Shown: in pieces, positions 1 through 9,462 of the stretch
How positions within the stretch are numbered: the first letter of the stretch is position 1
Layout of the letters: each line of letters begins with the position of its first letter
Source of the DNA: Oscillospiraceae bacterium
GTDB taxonomy: Bacteria; Bacillota; Clostridia; Oscillospirales; Ruminococcaceae
Length of the DNA stretch: 64,000 bases
Assembly: GCA_017547245.1 (NCBI GenBank)
Contig: JAFYQD010000006.1
Coordinates: forward strand, 1-64,000
Direction of reading: 5' to 3'
Translations under genes and position numbers: made by a program
The notes under the pieces: model-generated
The model's input: the letters and a program-made list of their open reading frames with translations, nothing else
Databases searched by the model: none
What the model was told of the DNA's origin: nothing

Positions 1-3000
1 AAAGTTGGTCCACTTGGGAGTGATGACAACTTCTGCACCGGGATCGGTGGTGACCAGTTTGCCCTTTGCGGCAATGGTCAGCTTGATATCACTCTTGGCT
101 GCAGCAACGGTCTTGACAGCAAGAGAAGCAGGCTTGGCCATGCCTTCCAGCATCAGGTTGACCTTATAGGTCATGCCGGGAACGGTGTTGACGTTGGTAG
201 CTATCACAATTTTGCCATTGGCATATTCTACGCCCAGCTGATCATCGGCTCTGTTCTTCTTTCCATCAATAATTTCCCAGGAAACATCTTCCGACGATAC
301 CTTCAGGTCGGCAGGGGTAACGATCATATCCACTGCAGCCCAGTCAGAAAGTTTTTTCACAGAGTTTTCTTCGTTCGGACTGTTTACAATGAACCTGTAC
401 TGTGAATAACCAAGCACATTAAAGTCTTGGTCCACATGCAAGATCAAAGAATAACCATCCGTTATTTCATTGATTTTGAATCCAAATCCAACATGATCTT
501 CGGGGACAGTTCCAATGGTCAGGTATTCCTTCCAACCGGAGGGATACTCTGCTACAGCAAACTCAATTTCTTCCTCGGTAAAGGGATATTTGCTTTCCAT
601 TGTACCCAAGGACAAGTAGATATCATTGTTATTGACCCAGTCATAATGGATATAGCAGTAATCACCTTCCATAAAACCATAAAGACCAGATATGTTATCG
701 AGTCCTTCATAAAGAGAGAGCTGAACATCGCCGCCTACACTCTCATTATCTGTTTTATCACTTTCAGCACCTTGAATATTGGGATTTAGGGTGATGCTGG
801 ATGCCGAAAGCTTAATAGTGGGAGCCTTGGTGTAATCTTCCACGCTAAGAGGCAGGCTGATGAGGTTGTCAGAACCTTCTACCTCACAGGCCAGCAGGAT
901 TTTGCCCTTGACTGGGGCTGCACTGTTGATGGTGATAACGCCGGTTTCGACATTGTAATCAACAACTTCATAACTCTGCTGGGCGGCATAAGTCTTCTGA
1001 TCCTTGGCAATCATGCTGTTGTATTCAGGCATGAACACATTGGTAATGCCCAGGTCTTCAAACGCTACCTTCTTGTCACCCGAGATAAGGCTTACCTGAT
1101 TGGCAGAAGCGTTGGTTCTGATTGCGTTGAAGGTCAGCTTGGAGGCAGACAGTTTTACCTTGGGTGCGGTTACGGCAGCAGATACGCTTACGGTAACAGC
1201 TACAGGCTGGCTATAGCCTTCTACATACGCATCAATAAACAGCTTGCCACTGGCCTTGGCCACACCGTTTGCAAGGGTAACGGTCTTGTCGTCGTTCAGA
1301 ATCAGCCATTCGGGACAGGCTTCGCCCTTGGGGTTGGTGCCAAGTTCTACGGCAACTACTTCCCCACCGGTAAAGGTGATAGGCAAGGTCTGACCGGTAT
1401 AGAAGCTGTTGAACTTAACAGCAGCAGCCTTAACGGCAGGCAGCTTCTTTTCCACCTTGACAGAAACCACTTCGGGAGTGATCAGTTCTTCCCCATCTGC
1501 CACAACAACGATGGCAGACTTATAAGAGCTCTTGACTGCCTTGAGAGCGGATGCATCAGTTACATCCACGGTGGGGATAACCGCAAGGGTACGGTCGTCC
1601 TTTACGTGCAGCATAAACACTTCTGCTGCTGCAGGGTCAGCAAAGTAAGCTTTTTCAATGGTCGAGCCAGTATCAGCAGACAAACTCTCTTCCGAAAGCA
1701 TATTCCAATCCAGATCGAAGATGACTTCGATTTCAGAATAGTTGGTGCTGTAGACGTTGGTGGTAACGGCGGTAGTTCCTGCGTGAACAGTCAGTTCAGA
1801 CATATCCTCATCGGTTACATCGATGCGGCAGGTAGCCTTTACAACACCGTTCACGGTTTCTGCCGATACGGTCACCCAAGAGGTGCCGCGCTGTGTGCCA
1901 ATCAACATCACCGATTTCTCGGATGCCGGAGCATATCCCACAGCAGGTGTTCCGTTTTCGTCATGGGTCAACGACCACTCAAGCAGATTTGCATCGCCCA
2001 GCCAAACGGCAGAAAGTTCGAACTCTTCACCCATTTCCAGCAGGATATAGTCCTTGGCAAGGGCAATTTCACCCTCGCCGACAACAGGGCCTTCGGGAAT
2101 TTCGGGAATGAACATCATTACATAGCCACAGACATCGCACAGGCCGTCGTCGTTGTCATCGAAATGAGGCAGCCCTTCGGGAACGGGACCGCAAATTTCA
2201 CATTCGCCCCAATGGTAATCCTTTTCCTGTTCGGGAGCAGGGAACCAGCCAATATACGCATGGCCGTTTGCAGGAATTACTTCCTGCGGAGCGGTAACTT
2301 CGCCGCAGATGTCGCAATGCTTGCCTTCGGTAAGACCAGAGGCGGTGCAGGTGGGGGCAACTGCGTTATCTATTACTTCGGTGTGACCGTTGGCAGGAAT
2401 GATTTCCTGTGCAACTGTTGTTTCGCCGCAGGTGTCGCAATGCTTGCCTTCGGTAAGACCAGTGGCGGTGCAGGTGGGGGCAACTGCGTTATCGGTTACT
2501 TCGGTGTGGCCAAGGGCAGGAACAATTTCCTGCTGTTCAAAAATGGTTTTGCAGACCAGGCAGAACTTGCCTGCAGTCAGACCGGTTTCAGTACAGGTGG
2601 AAGGCACAGCTTCCAGTACCCGTTCCATATGTCCGGTGCTGACGGTCTGATAGCCGTTCCAGCTTTCAGCAGTCCACCCGGTGGTACCGCACTTGTAGGT
2701 CAGCACGGCATTTGCGGGGAAGGAAGGATTTTGGGCCGAGTCGGCACGGGCAACGTCGGGTGCATTGCCTTCAAAGACAAAGCTTGTAACGCCGCTGCAG
2801 CCCTCGAAAGCGCCAGCACCTACAATGGCTACATTTGCAGGAAGAGTAACAGTACCTGTAAGGCCGGTGTTTTTGAATGCCTCGGGCTTTATCTGGGTAA
2901 GCGAGGCGGGCAGTTCCAGCGAAGTAAGTCCGTTGCTGCCCTTAAAGGCGCTGTTGGGAATACCGGTAACGCCTTCTTCAATAACAAGGGTGGTAACACC

Positions 3001-6000
3001 ATCCAGGTTATCGTACCAAGGGTAGTTGGAGGCATAGGGCTGGTCATCCATTACGCCTTTGCCGCCGATGGTAAGGGTCCCGTCATCGGTAATCTTCCAC
3101 TCGTGGTTGTTACCAAGGCTGCCGCTGGCAACAACACCTACTCTGGGGTAGGCGGTGTAACCGCACCAGCTGGTGGGCCAATCTCCCCAATAGAAATTCT
3201 TCCAGTAATCTACATTCTTGTTGTAGTACAGCGTTGCGTACTGGGGGAAGATACGGCTGTTCTGATAGGCCATCTGGATGTTGGTCATAGAGGGTCCCGC
3301 TCCTGAAAAAACAAAAGCGTCTACCCCTGTGCAGCCCTCAAAGGCATAGCATCCGATATAGGTTATGGTAGAGGGAATGATGACCTCTCCGTCAATGCTG
3401 CTGTAATTATGGAAAGCATACCAGCCAATGGTGGTAACACCCTCTTCGATCTCAAGGGCGGTGATTTTATCTTTATGGGGATACCAAGGGAACGCATCAG
3501 CGCTGCCGGGGTCATTCATTCTGCCGGTACCACTGATGGTCAGCAGTCCGTTTTCGTCCAACTTCCAGTAAAGGTTGCCGCTAAATGGCCCTTCGGTGGG
3601 TGGGCCCATCATCTGGGTCTTATATCCGTTCCAATGGGGTACTGTCCATCCTTCGGTTTCAGCAGAAAATTCAAGCACCCAATCGCTGGGGAAGCTGGAA
3701 TATTCGCTGGTAGCCTCGACAATCTGGGTGGGAGCATTACCAAGAAATATAACCTTTTTTACAGAATTGCAATCCTTAAAAGCGCCTGCCTTAATCACTT
3801 GCATTTCAATGCCAAAGGTTACCGTTCCGTCAAGCTTATCGCATCCTTCAAAGGCATATCGGTCAATGCTCAATACCCCCGGAAGGGTAAGGTCGCCCAC
3901 AAAGCCACAGTTATAAAAGGCATATTCACCGATGCTAAGCACAGTACCGGGAACGGTAATAGTACCGTTAACAAAATTCTGGCCAGCAAAGGCAGAACGA
4001 CCCACAACACTTACACCAACAGGAATGACCAGATCTCCGGTAAATTGACATCCCTGGAAAGTACTTACCATAATTCTGGTAATATTTTTAGAAAGGGTCA
4101 GTTTACCGTCCAAACCTTCGCAGTACGAAAAGGCCGCAGAGCCGATATATTCAACACTATCGGGGAAGGTAAGGTCGCCGCTAAGGCCACTGCAATTATA
4201 GAAAGCATATGCTTCGATGTCGGTAACACCGTCGGGGATGACCAGCTGACCGGTAAGGCTGCAGCAGCCACGGAATGCATCTTCATCAATTACGGTAACA
4301 CCTGCGGGCAGAATAAGCTGTCCGGTAAGGTTTTCGCAGTAATAGAAAGCACATTCGGGAATAAGTGTTAGATTTTTACTTAGTGTCAGCTTGCCGTCAA
4401 ATTCTTCGCACCACGCAAAGGCATACTCACCAATGGAAGTAACACTGTCGGGGATGGTCAGATTTCCTCTGAAATTGCAGCTCATAAAGGCGTGGTCACC
4501 AATGGTGGTAACGGTATTGGGGATGGTCAGTGTACCGGGGAAGCCTACACCGCTGAATGCATAAGAGCCGATGGTGGTAACACCTTCGGGGATGACCAGA
4601 CTACCCACAAGACCGTAACAGGCACCAAAAGCGTAGTCGCCAATGGCGGTAAGGCTGCTGGGCAGGGTCAGGCCGCCTTCTACCTCTGTGCAGTAGTAGA
4701 ACGCGTAATCACCAATGTAGGTGATGTCGTCATCCAAAACGATCATGGTGATGGATTCGAGCATATTGACCCAAGGGGCAAAATTGCCTGTCTGCGACCC
4801 GTATGGATTGTAGAATTCATAGTCATACATGGCACCGCTGCCCTCAACCCTGAGGATGCCGACCGAACTCAAACTCCAAGTCAAATTGTCGCCGCATTTT
4901 CCGCTTGCCACTGCTACAGCATAGCTTCTGGTAACATATCCGTGCCAGAATGGGGTGGTCCAGCCTGCGGCTCCTTCGGGGTAATAGACAAAAAATCCGG
5001 CTTCAGTGCCAAAAATATCTTCCCCTACTTCTGTGGGGGCAACACCGACAAAGCGGTAGCCGGTGATGTTATCGCTGCCTGCAAAGGCAAAGTCGCCGAT
5101 GCCTGCCACATTTTCGCCCATCAGAACTTCTTCATTCAGACCGGTACAGGTATTAAAGGCATAGGGACTGATGTAGACGATTCCGTCGGGAATGGTCAAT
5201 GCGCCGGTAAAGCCTTTGCACATCCAGAATGCGCTGTGGCCGATGTATTCCAAAGCATCAGGAAGATCAAGAGTGCCGGTAAAGCCACAGAACTGGAAGG
5301 CATAGTCATCGATTGTGGTAATGCCGTCAGGCATAACAAGGCTGCCGTTCATGCCTTCACATTTGCTGAAAGCCATTTTGCCAATCGAGGTGACCCCATC
5401 GGGGATGTACAGGCCGCCGCTGAGGCTGTAGCAGTTGCCAAAGGCCTCGGTGCCAATGGTAACAAGGCTGTTGGGCAGGTCAAGCAGACCTTCTATCTTG
5501 GTAAGGCCTGTAAAGGCATAGTTACCGATGTGGGTAATATCATCATCCAGCACCAAAGAGGTGATGTCTTCACGATATTGGTACCAAGGGGCACCGCTGC
5601 TGTACTGGGTGGCAAGCGAGGGATAGTCATACATATCACCGCTGCCGCTGATGGCAAGGGTACCGTCACTGGTCAGTTCCCAGGTCAAATCTTCGCCGCA
5701 GCTGCCGCTTGTTACAGGAGTAATTTCTTTCTGATAAAGGGCAGGATAGCCCTCGCAGATAAGGTCGTACATATCTGCGTCATAAGCATAGGCTACTTCC
5801 TGACCGCCAATATTAAAGGTGTGTACCCAGCCGCTTCCGGTGCCTTCGGTATACACCATATACAGCTTGTCGGGCGCACCGATGGAACCGCTGTCGCAGT
5901 TGGTGATGTCCACCAGAAAACGGCCATTTTCGTTTTCAATCAGGTTCCACATGTGGCCGCCGCCGCTGCCATCAACAAGCATTTCGCCCCACACGCTGTG

Positions 6001-7047
6001 GCAGGTAACATCGCCGTTAAAACTGGACAAATCGCACAGGTACTGGAAGGCCTTGGAGTAGCCTTCACAAACAACGTTGGTATTATCATCGCCGTCAAAG
6101 ACATAGATGATCTGCCAGGGATCACCATAAGGTGTGGAATTATCTTTGGCAGCATCATCGTTGTAAGAAACCAGATTCATGATTTCTTCGGCATAGGCTG
6201 CCAGTTTGGCCTCATCGGTGTTGATGGAATGATATGCCACCAGCGACTGAGCATTGGCAATGGCCTGCTGTGCATCGGCAATCCTGCTGTTATCCACAAG
6301 GCCGTTCCCGTCAGCAAAGTCAGACGACACGACAAAGGAGAAATCAAAACGGGAAATGAAAATCATGGAGCTGTTGCCACTGAGGCCAAAGCCGTAGCCA
6401 AAGGCTCCCTTGGCAGTTTTGTCCAACCAATAAAAATCATAGGGACAGTCAGCCAGCAAACAGTGGAACAGATTGCCAAAGTCGACCATCTCAAACAGTT
6501 TATTCCATATGGCCCGACTTGCTTCTTCGGTTATTTCACCGTTTTTAACAATGGAATCGACACCCAGCTCGGCTGCTGTCCAACCATAGTCATTTTCCCA
6601 GCCATCCAGCATAGAAAAATCGACAGCAAAGGCCTTACCCGAAGCAACATCTTGAATATGTGTCTTCAGGTTATTGTAAAAGATGATTTCGTCACCGCTC
6701 AGGCGGCTGCCGGCTGCGGTGCCGTACAGGTCAGAATCATCTTCCCCACTTACGGCTTCGTCCAGCAGCTTCTGCACATAGCCGTCCAGCAGACGGTCAT
6801 TGTCAAAAGCGGCAGCGTTGGGGGTATAGCTTTTTTCAAGCACCCATTCTGCGTTTTCTTCAAGTTCTTCGGAAAGCTCTTCGGCCAAAGGCTCGGTGTC
6901 CTCTTCCTCCGCAACTTCCTCTTGGGCTGCAAACTCCTGTTCTGCCAATTCAATGATAGGCTCAGCTTCCGCACTGTCAGCCAAAACGGCCGCAGGAGTG
7001 CCAAGAACCATCATAATTGCCAGCAGAAATGCCAACATTCGTTTCAT
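1..7047 (-). CDS. Giant secreted protein: transglutaminase-like domain, BspA-type leucine-rich repeats, CxxC repeats, Ig-like region (partial, C-terminus outside window)
   Basis: One uninterrupted minus-strand frame gives 2349 residues and still has no stop at the left edge. ATG 7047 follows AGGAGA at about 8 nt and begins a signal peptide (MKRMLAF, then a hydrophobic stretch ending near AVLA). An acidic linker leads to a transglutaminase-like core with Cys327 (VCEGYSKAF), His365 (GGGHMWN) and Asp380 (LVDITNCD), so the triad looks intact. Four modules follow, starting near residues 450, 720, 1160 and 1310. Each opens with a strand motif of the LTWxLxxxGxLxIxGxG type and continues with BspA/LRR_5 repeats (IPDGVTxIGxYAFxxC). 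Residues about 1465-1590 hold three 41-residue repeats with C-x2-C pairs. The rest looks like Ig/Big-type beta domains. BspA proteins are surface adhesins; host or matrix binding is inferred. The cell-wall anchor, if any, lies outside the window. Confidence 0.9.
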   Translation of the reverse strand, partial: MKRMLAFLLAIMMVLGTPAAVLADSAEAEPIIELAEQEFAAQEEVAEEEDTEPLAEELSEELEENAEWVLEKSYTPNAAAFDNDRLLDGYVQKLLDEAVSGEDDSDLYGTAAGSRLSGDEIIFYNNLKTHIQDVASGKAFAVDFSMLDGWENDYGWTAAELGVDSIVKNGEITEEASRAIWNKLFEMVDFGNLFHCLLADCPYDFYWLDKTAKGAFGYGFGLSGNSSMIFISRFDFSFVVSSDFADGNGLVDNSRIADAQQAIANAQSLVAYHSINTDEAKLAAYAEEIMNLVSYNDDAAKDNSTPYGDPWQIIYVFDGDDNTNVVCEGYSKAFQYLCDLSSFNGDVTCHSVWGEMLVDGSGGGHMWNLIENENGRFLVDITNCDSGSIGAPDKLYMVYTEGTGSGWVHTFNIGGQEVAYAYDADMYDLICEGYPALYQKEITPVTSGSCGEDLTWELTSDGTLAISGSGDMYDYPSLATQYSSGAPWYQYREDITSLVLDDDITHIGNYAFTGLTKIEGLLDLPNSLVTIGTEAFGNCYSLSGGLYIPDGVTSIGKMAFSKCEGMNGSLVMPDGITTIDDYAFQFCGFTGTLDLPDALEYIGHSAFWMCKGFTGALTIPDGIVYISPYAFNTCTGLNEEVLMGENVAGIGDFAFAGSDNITGYRFVGVAPTEVGEDIFGTEAGFFVYYPEGAAGWTTPFWHGYVTRSYAVAVASGKCGDNLTWSLSSVGILRVEGSGAMYDYEFYNPYGSQTGNFAPWVNMLESITMIVLDDDITYIGDYAFYYCTEVEGGLTLPSSLTAIGDYAFGACYGLVGSLVIPEGVTTIGSYAFSGVGFPGTLTIPNTVTTIGDHAFMSCNFRGNLTIPDSVTSIGEYAFAWCEEFDGKLTLSKNLTLIPECAFYYCENLTGQLILPAGVTVIDEDAFRGCCSLTGQLVIPDGVTDIEAYAFYNCSGLSGDLTFPDSVEYIGSAAFSYCEGLDGKLTLSKNITRIMVSTFQGCQFTGDLVIPVGVSVVGRSAFAGQNFVNGTITVPGTVLSIGEYAFYNCGFVGDLTLPGVLSIDRYAFEGCDKLDGTVTFGIEMQVIKAGAFKDCNSVKKVIFLGNAPTQIVEATSEYSSFPSDWVLEFSAETEGWTVPHWNGYKTQMMGPPTEGPFSGNLYWKLDENGLLTISGTGRMNDPGSADAFPWYPHKDKITALEIEEGVTTIGWYAFHNYSSIDGEVIIPSTITYIGCYAFEGCTGVDAFVFSGAGPSMTNIQMAYQNSRIFPQYATLYYNKNVDYWKNFYWGDWPTSWCGYTAYPRVGVVASGSLGNNHEWKITDDGTLTIGGKGVMDDQPYASNYPWYDNLDGVTTLVIEEGVTGIPNSAFKGSNGLTSLELPASLTQIKPEAFKNTGLTGTVTLPANVAIVGAGAFEGCSGVTSFVFEGNAPDVARADSAQNPSFPANAVLTYKCGTTGWTAESWNGYQTVSTGHMERVLEAVPSTCTETGLTAGKFCLVCKTIFEQQEIVPALGHTEVTDNAVAPTCTATGLTEGKHCDTCGETTVAQEIIPANGHTEVIDNAVAPTCTASGLTEGKHCDICGEVTAPQEVIPANGHAYIGWFPAPEQEKDYHWGECEICGPVPEGLPHFDDNDDGLCDVCGYVMMFIPEIPEGPVVGEGEIALAKDYILLEMGEEFELSAVWLGDANLLEWSLTHDENGTPAVGYAPASEKSVMLIGTQRGTSWVTVSAETVNGVVKATCRIDVTDEDMSELTVHAGTTAVTTNVYSTNYSEIEVIFDLDWNMLSEESLSADTGSTIEKAYFADPAAAEVFMLHVKDDRTLAVIPTVDVTDASALKAVKSSYKSAIVVVADGEELITPEVVSVKVEKKLPAVKAAAVKFNSFYTGQTLPITFTGGEVVAVELGTNPKGEACPEWLILNDDKTVTLANGVAKASGKLFIDAYVEGYSQPVAVTVSVSAAVTAPKVKLSASKLTFNAIRTNASANQVSLISGDKKVAFEDLGITNVFMPEYNSMIAKDQKTYAAQQSYEVVDYNVETGVITINSAAPVKGKILLACEVEGSDNLISLPLSVEDYTKAPTIKLSASSITLNPNIQGAESDKTDNESVGGDVQLSLYEGLDNISGLYGFMEGDYCYIHYDWVNNNDIYLSLGTMESKYPFTEEEIEFAVAEYPSGWKEYLTIGTVPEDHVGFGFKINEITDGYSLILHVDQDFNVLGYSQYRFIVNSPNEENSVKKLSDWAAVDMIVTPADLKVSSEDVSWEIIDGKKNRADDQLGVEYANGKIVIATNVNTVPGMTYKVNLMLEGMAKPASLAVKTVAAAKSDIKLTIAAKGKLVTTDPGAEVVITPKWTNF
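2287..2655 (-). repeat. Coding tandem repeat, 123-bp period (3 copies, one degenerate)
   Basis: Copies at 2287-2409 and 2410-2532 are nearly identical at the DNA level. The copy at 2533-2655 is diverged but keeps the spacing. Each encodes 41 residues with an HTEV motif, a Cys-Thr pair and a C-x2-C pair inside the giant secreted protein. The period is a multiple of three, so copy number can change without a frameshift. Confidence 0.85.
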
Positions 7048-7151
7048 TGCAGTCTCTCCTTTTTGCATGCAGCGATAATCTGTTAAATACACTTGTGCAA
7101 GGGTATAACCATACATAATAATTATACTGTACAACGCTGTTTTTCGCAATG

Positions 7152-7189
7152 AAAAAAGCCCTCTTTCAACAACGAAAAAAGGCTTTTTT
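7152..7189 (-). terminator. Rho-independent terminator of the lipoprotein amidase gene
   Basis: Stem AAAAAAGCC / GGCTTTTTT with the U-run on the minus-strand transcript. The stem overlaps the stop codon of the upstream gene. Confidence 0.7.
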
Positions 7190-8480
7190 ATTCATCCCAA
7201 CCCACAATGTGTACCAGTGAAAGGTCGGTGTAACTATAGGCCCCGGCTGGATAGCTGCGCAGGTCGGCCGTGTTGGAATTCACCAGATAATCCACCGTTC
7301 TTCCCTGCTCATCCTTGACCAAGCCGGTGATGATGACGGTATGTTTCCAGGCTCCGTCCCCCGTTCCCATCTGCAGCACATCCCCTTCCTCTCCGCTGTA
7401 ATAAGGGGCATCCACCACAGCCACAAGGCCCGGACCGCCGCGGTTGTACTGTATGTATTCACGAAAGACTTCCACCGAAGACCAGGAGGCCGAACGACCA
7501 TAGGCCAAACGCTGTTCGTTGGGTGTGGTGCCGTACCATTTCCATACAACATTGCCCGTAATGTCCATGGGAATGCCGCCCGCCAGCAAACATTGTGAGA
7601 CAAAGTTTTGGCAATTGCCGCCATATATGCCGTAGTCATCCCATCTGGGGTTCCGTTCCAAAGCATGGCGATGGGCATATTCTATCGCCGCCGCGCGGTC
7701 ATATTCGTTATCAGCCTCTATCGCCTCGGGTTGGCCATAGCTGCGTAGGGAATAATGCTGTTCGGCAGCCTGCAGCAAGCTTTGCAGACGCTGCCGCAAA
7801 AAGGCTTCGGTATCCTCGGTGGGGAACATGGGTTCCAGGAAGGCCCGGTTCAGTTCACTTTCGTCATGGTCGCCGAACAGACTGAAATAAAGACTATCCA
7901 GCTGCATATGGCTGCCAAGACGCCAGCTTCCGTCGGCCAGTTGGTCGGCGGTAAAGCTGTGGTAAACATTCAGCACCTCCGAATCGACATCGGGGTGTGC
8001 GGCAAATTTTTGTGTGCTTTGTTCCACCACCATCAGCTGCAGACTTCCGTCCTCCTGTTCTTCGGCAAACAGGCAGTTCATAACATAGCGGCAGGCGGTC
8101 ATGGAAAGGTCGGTGGGCTGCATCAAACGGGTTTGTATCAGATAATCCCAAACGGTGTGATTCCCCAGCGCCTGGTCATAGGCTTCAGTCCCAAACAGAT
8201 GCTGCAAATCCTGCAGGAGGCAAAGCTCCAATCGGGCAAGGGATGTGTAGTAAAGATCCATATAATCAAGCACCAGCAGCTCCACCTCGGGCGGAACCAC
8301 GACCTCGGTATCCAGAAAGCTTCCTGCAATATCGGGCATAGGTTCCGCTGTTTCTGCAGGCTGCACCATCTCGACCAGGGCATCTTCGGCAGCAGGGGCA
8401 GGTTCCCCCTCAGGGGCGGCAGCAGGGGCGCATCCGCAAAGCAGCAACGCACATATCAGCGCCAGAATCTTTTGTTTCAC
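7188..8480 (-). CDS. Lipoprotein with C-terminal amidase_6-type (NlpC/P60-like fold) domain
   Basis: 430 residues starting at GTG 8480 behind AGGGGG. The N-terminus is a lipoprotein signal (hydrophobic, then LCGC with the lipidated Cys at 17), followed by an Ala/Pro/Glu-rich linker. Residues about 40-260 form a mostly helical region I do not recognise. From about residue 265 the sequence matches the putative amidase domain family (Amidase_6): RAAAIEYAHRHA, then NCQNFVSQCLLAGG with catalytic Cys290, and WKHTVIITG with His380. The family is thought to cleave peptide or cell-wall amide bonds; the substrate here is unknown. It should sit on the outer face of the membrane. It has its own promoter and terminator, so it is probably monocistronic. 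Confidence 0.85.
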   Translation of the reverse strand: MKQKILALICALLLCGCAPAAAPEGEPAPAAEDALVEMVQPAETAEPMPDIAGSFLDTEVVVPPEVELLVLDYMDLYYTSLARLELCLLQDLQHLFGTEAYDQALGNHTVWDYLIQTRLMQPTDLSMTACRYVMNCLFAEEQEDGSLQLMVVEQSTQKFAAHPDVDSEVLNVYHSFTADQLADGSWRLGSHMQLDSLYFSLFGDHDESELNRAFLEPMFPTEDTEAFLRQRLQSLLQAAEQHYSLRSYGQPEAIEADNEYDRAAAIEYAHRHALERNPRWDDYGIYGGNCQNFVSQCLLAGGIPMDITGNVVWKWYGTTPNEQRLAYGRSASWSSVEVFREYIQYNRGGPGLVAVVDAPYYSGEEGDVLQMGTGDGAWKHTVIITGLVKDEQGRTVDYLVNSNTADLRSYPAGAYSYTDLSLVHIVGWDE

Positions 8481-8512
8481 GAACTTACCCCCTTTCTGAA
8501 GTCATCTTTTTT

Positions 8513-8541
8513 ATTCTATCACGCCTTTTCTTTGGGCTCAA
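8513..8541 (-). promoter_or_regulatory. Promoter of the lipoprotein amidase gene
   Basis: Minus strand TTGAGC-N17-TAGAAT, with -35 at 8536-8541 and -10 at 8513-8518, about 30 nt upstream of the GTG start. Confidence 0.6.
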
Positions 8542-8618
8542 TGTAAAAAAAGACAAAAATTTCCTAACCTGTTGTGCCTTTCCGTAAAAAGAATGAACAT
8601 CCCCAAGGGCGCAAATAA

Positions 8619-8647
8619 TTGCTTTTTCAGCCCCTCTATGATAAAGT
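8619..8647 (+). promoter_or_regulatory. Promoter of the esterase/ATP-grasp operon
   Basis: TTGCTT (8619-8624), N17, TAAAGT (8642-8647), 34 nt before the ATG at 8682. It is divergent from the lipoprotein amidase promoter. Confidence 0.5.
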
Positions 8648-8681
8648 ATACAGGTAATTTTTAGGGAAGTGAGGTTTGGTT

Positions 8682-9458
8682 ATGGTATATAAATGGCAGA
8701 TCACCATTCCTCAGCTGAGCGGCAGCCAGCCCCGCAGTGCCTACATCTATCTGCCCGACGGGTGGAGCAAAAAATCGGGACAAAGATACCCTGTGCTTTA
8801 TATGTTCGATGGACACAACCTCTTTTTTGAAGAGGACGCCACCTATGGCAAAAGTTGGGGTCTGCAGGAGTATATGGAAAAATCCCGTACCCAAATGATT
8901 ATTGCTGCGGTAGAATGCAGCCACGACCCCGACAACGGTCGGCTTTCGGAATACTCCCCCTACACCTTTGACAATCCCCAGTATGGGCATGTGGTGGGGC
9001 GGGGCCAAACCACCATGGAATGGCTGATAAATGTTTTTAAGCCTGAAATTGACCGACGTTTTCCCACACTTCCTGACCGCAGACACACCTTTATTGCAGG
9101 AAGTTCGATGGGTGGGCTGATGAGTCTGTATGCCGTAACCAAATACAACCACGTTTTTTCAAGGGCAGCGGCCCTTTCCCCCTCTCTTTGGGTGGCACCG
9201 CGCAAACTGCACTGGCTGCTGCGCAACGCACCCTTAGACCGCGGCACCGTGGTGTATATGGACTGCGGCAGCAAAGAGCTGGGAGGAAACAGCCAGCGCA
9301 TAGCCCTGTATAACCGCACAGCAGAACTGCTGGCAAGCCGAAAAATAGCACTGACCAGCCGCATTGTACCGGGTGGGACTCACAACGAGGCAAGCTGGCA
9401 AAAGCAGATTCCCTTTTTTATGAATACTCTTCTTTACGAAACGGATGACAGGAGGTAA
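8682..9458 (+). CDS. Putative esterase, alpha/beta-hydrolase (esterase D-like), first gene of the ATP-grasp operon
   Basis: 258 residues. ATG 8682 is preferred over an in-frame TTG at 8676 because GTGAGG lies about 7 nt before it. The protein has the esterase D fold: YPVLYMFDGHN near 37-46, nucleophile Ser142 in GSSMGG, an acidic residue near 194-199, and His234 in GGTHNEASW. The active site therefore looks complete. There is no signal peptide, so it is cytoplasmic. It overlaps neither neighbour and lies 4 nt before the next gene, another esterase-fold protein, with an ATP-grasp ligase behind that. Family members hydrolyse acyl, formyl-thiol or siderophore esters; the substrate cannot be read from sequence. 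Confidence 0.85.
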   Translation: MVYKWQITIPQLSGSQPRSAYIYLPDGWSKKSGQRYPVLYMFDGHNLFFEEDATYGKSWGLQEYMEKSRTQMIIAAVECSHDPDNGRLSEYSPYTFDNPQYGHVVGRGQTTMEWLINVFKPEIDRRFPTLPDRRHTFIAGSSMGGLMSLYAVTKYNHVFSRAAALSPSLWVAPRKLHWLLRNAPLDRGTVVYMDCGSKELGGNSQRIALYNRTAELLASRKIALTSRIVPGGTHNEASWQKQIPFFMNTLLYETDDRR

Positions 9459-9462
9459 CTTC

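Noticed and set aside
2287..2655. CRISPR-like repeat
   Set aside because: The repeats are directly joined without spacers and encode part of a protein in frame.
1606..7086. Very long open frames on the plus strand (1606-3306, 3409-4371, 4492-7086)
   Set aside because: They are exact antisense shadows of the giant minus-strand gene, which has a signal peptide, domains and a ribosome binding site; the plus frames show none of these.
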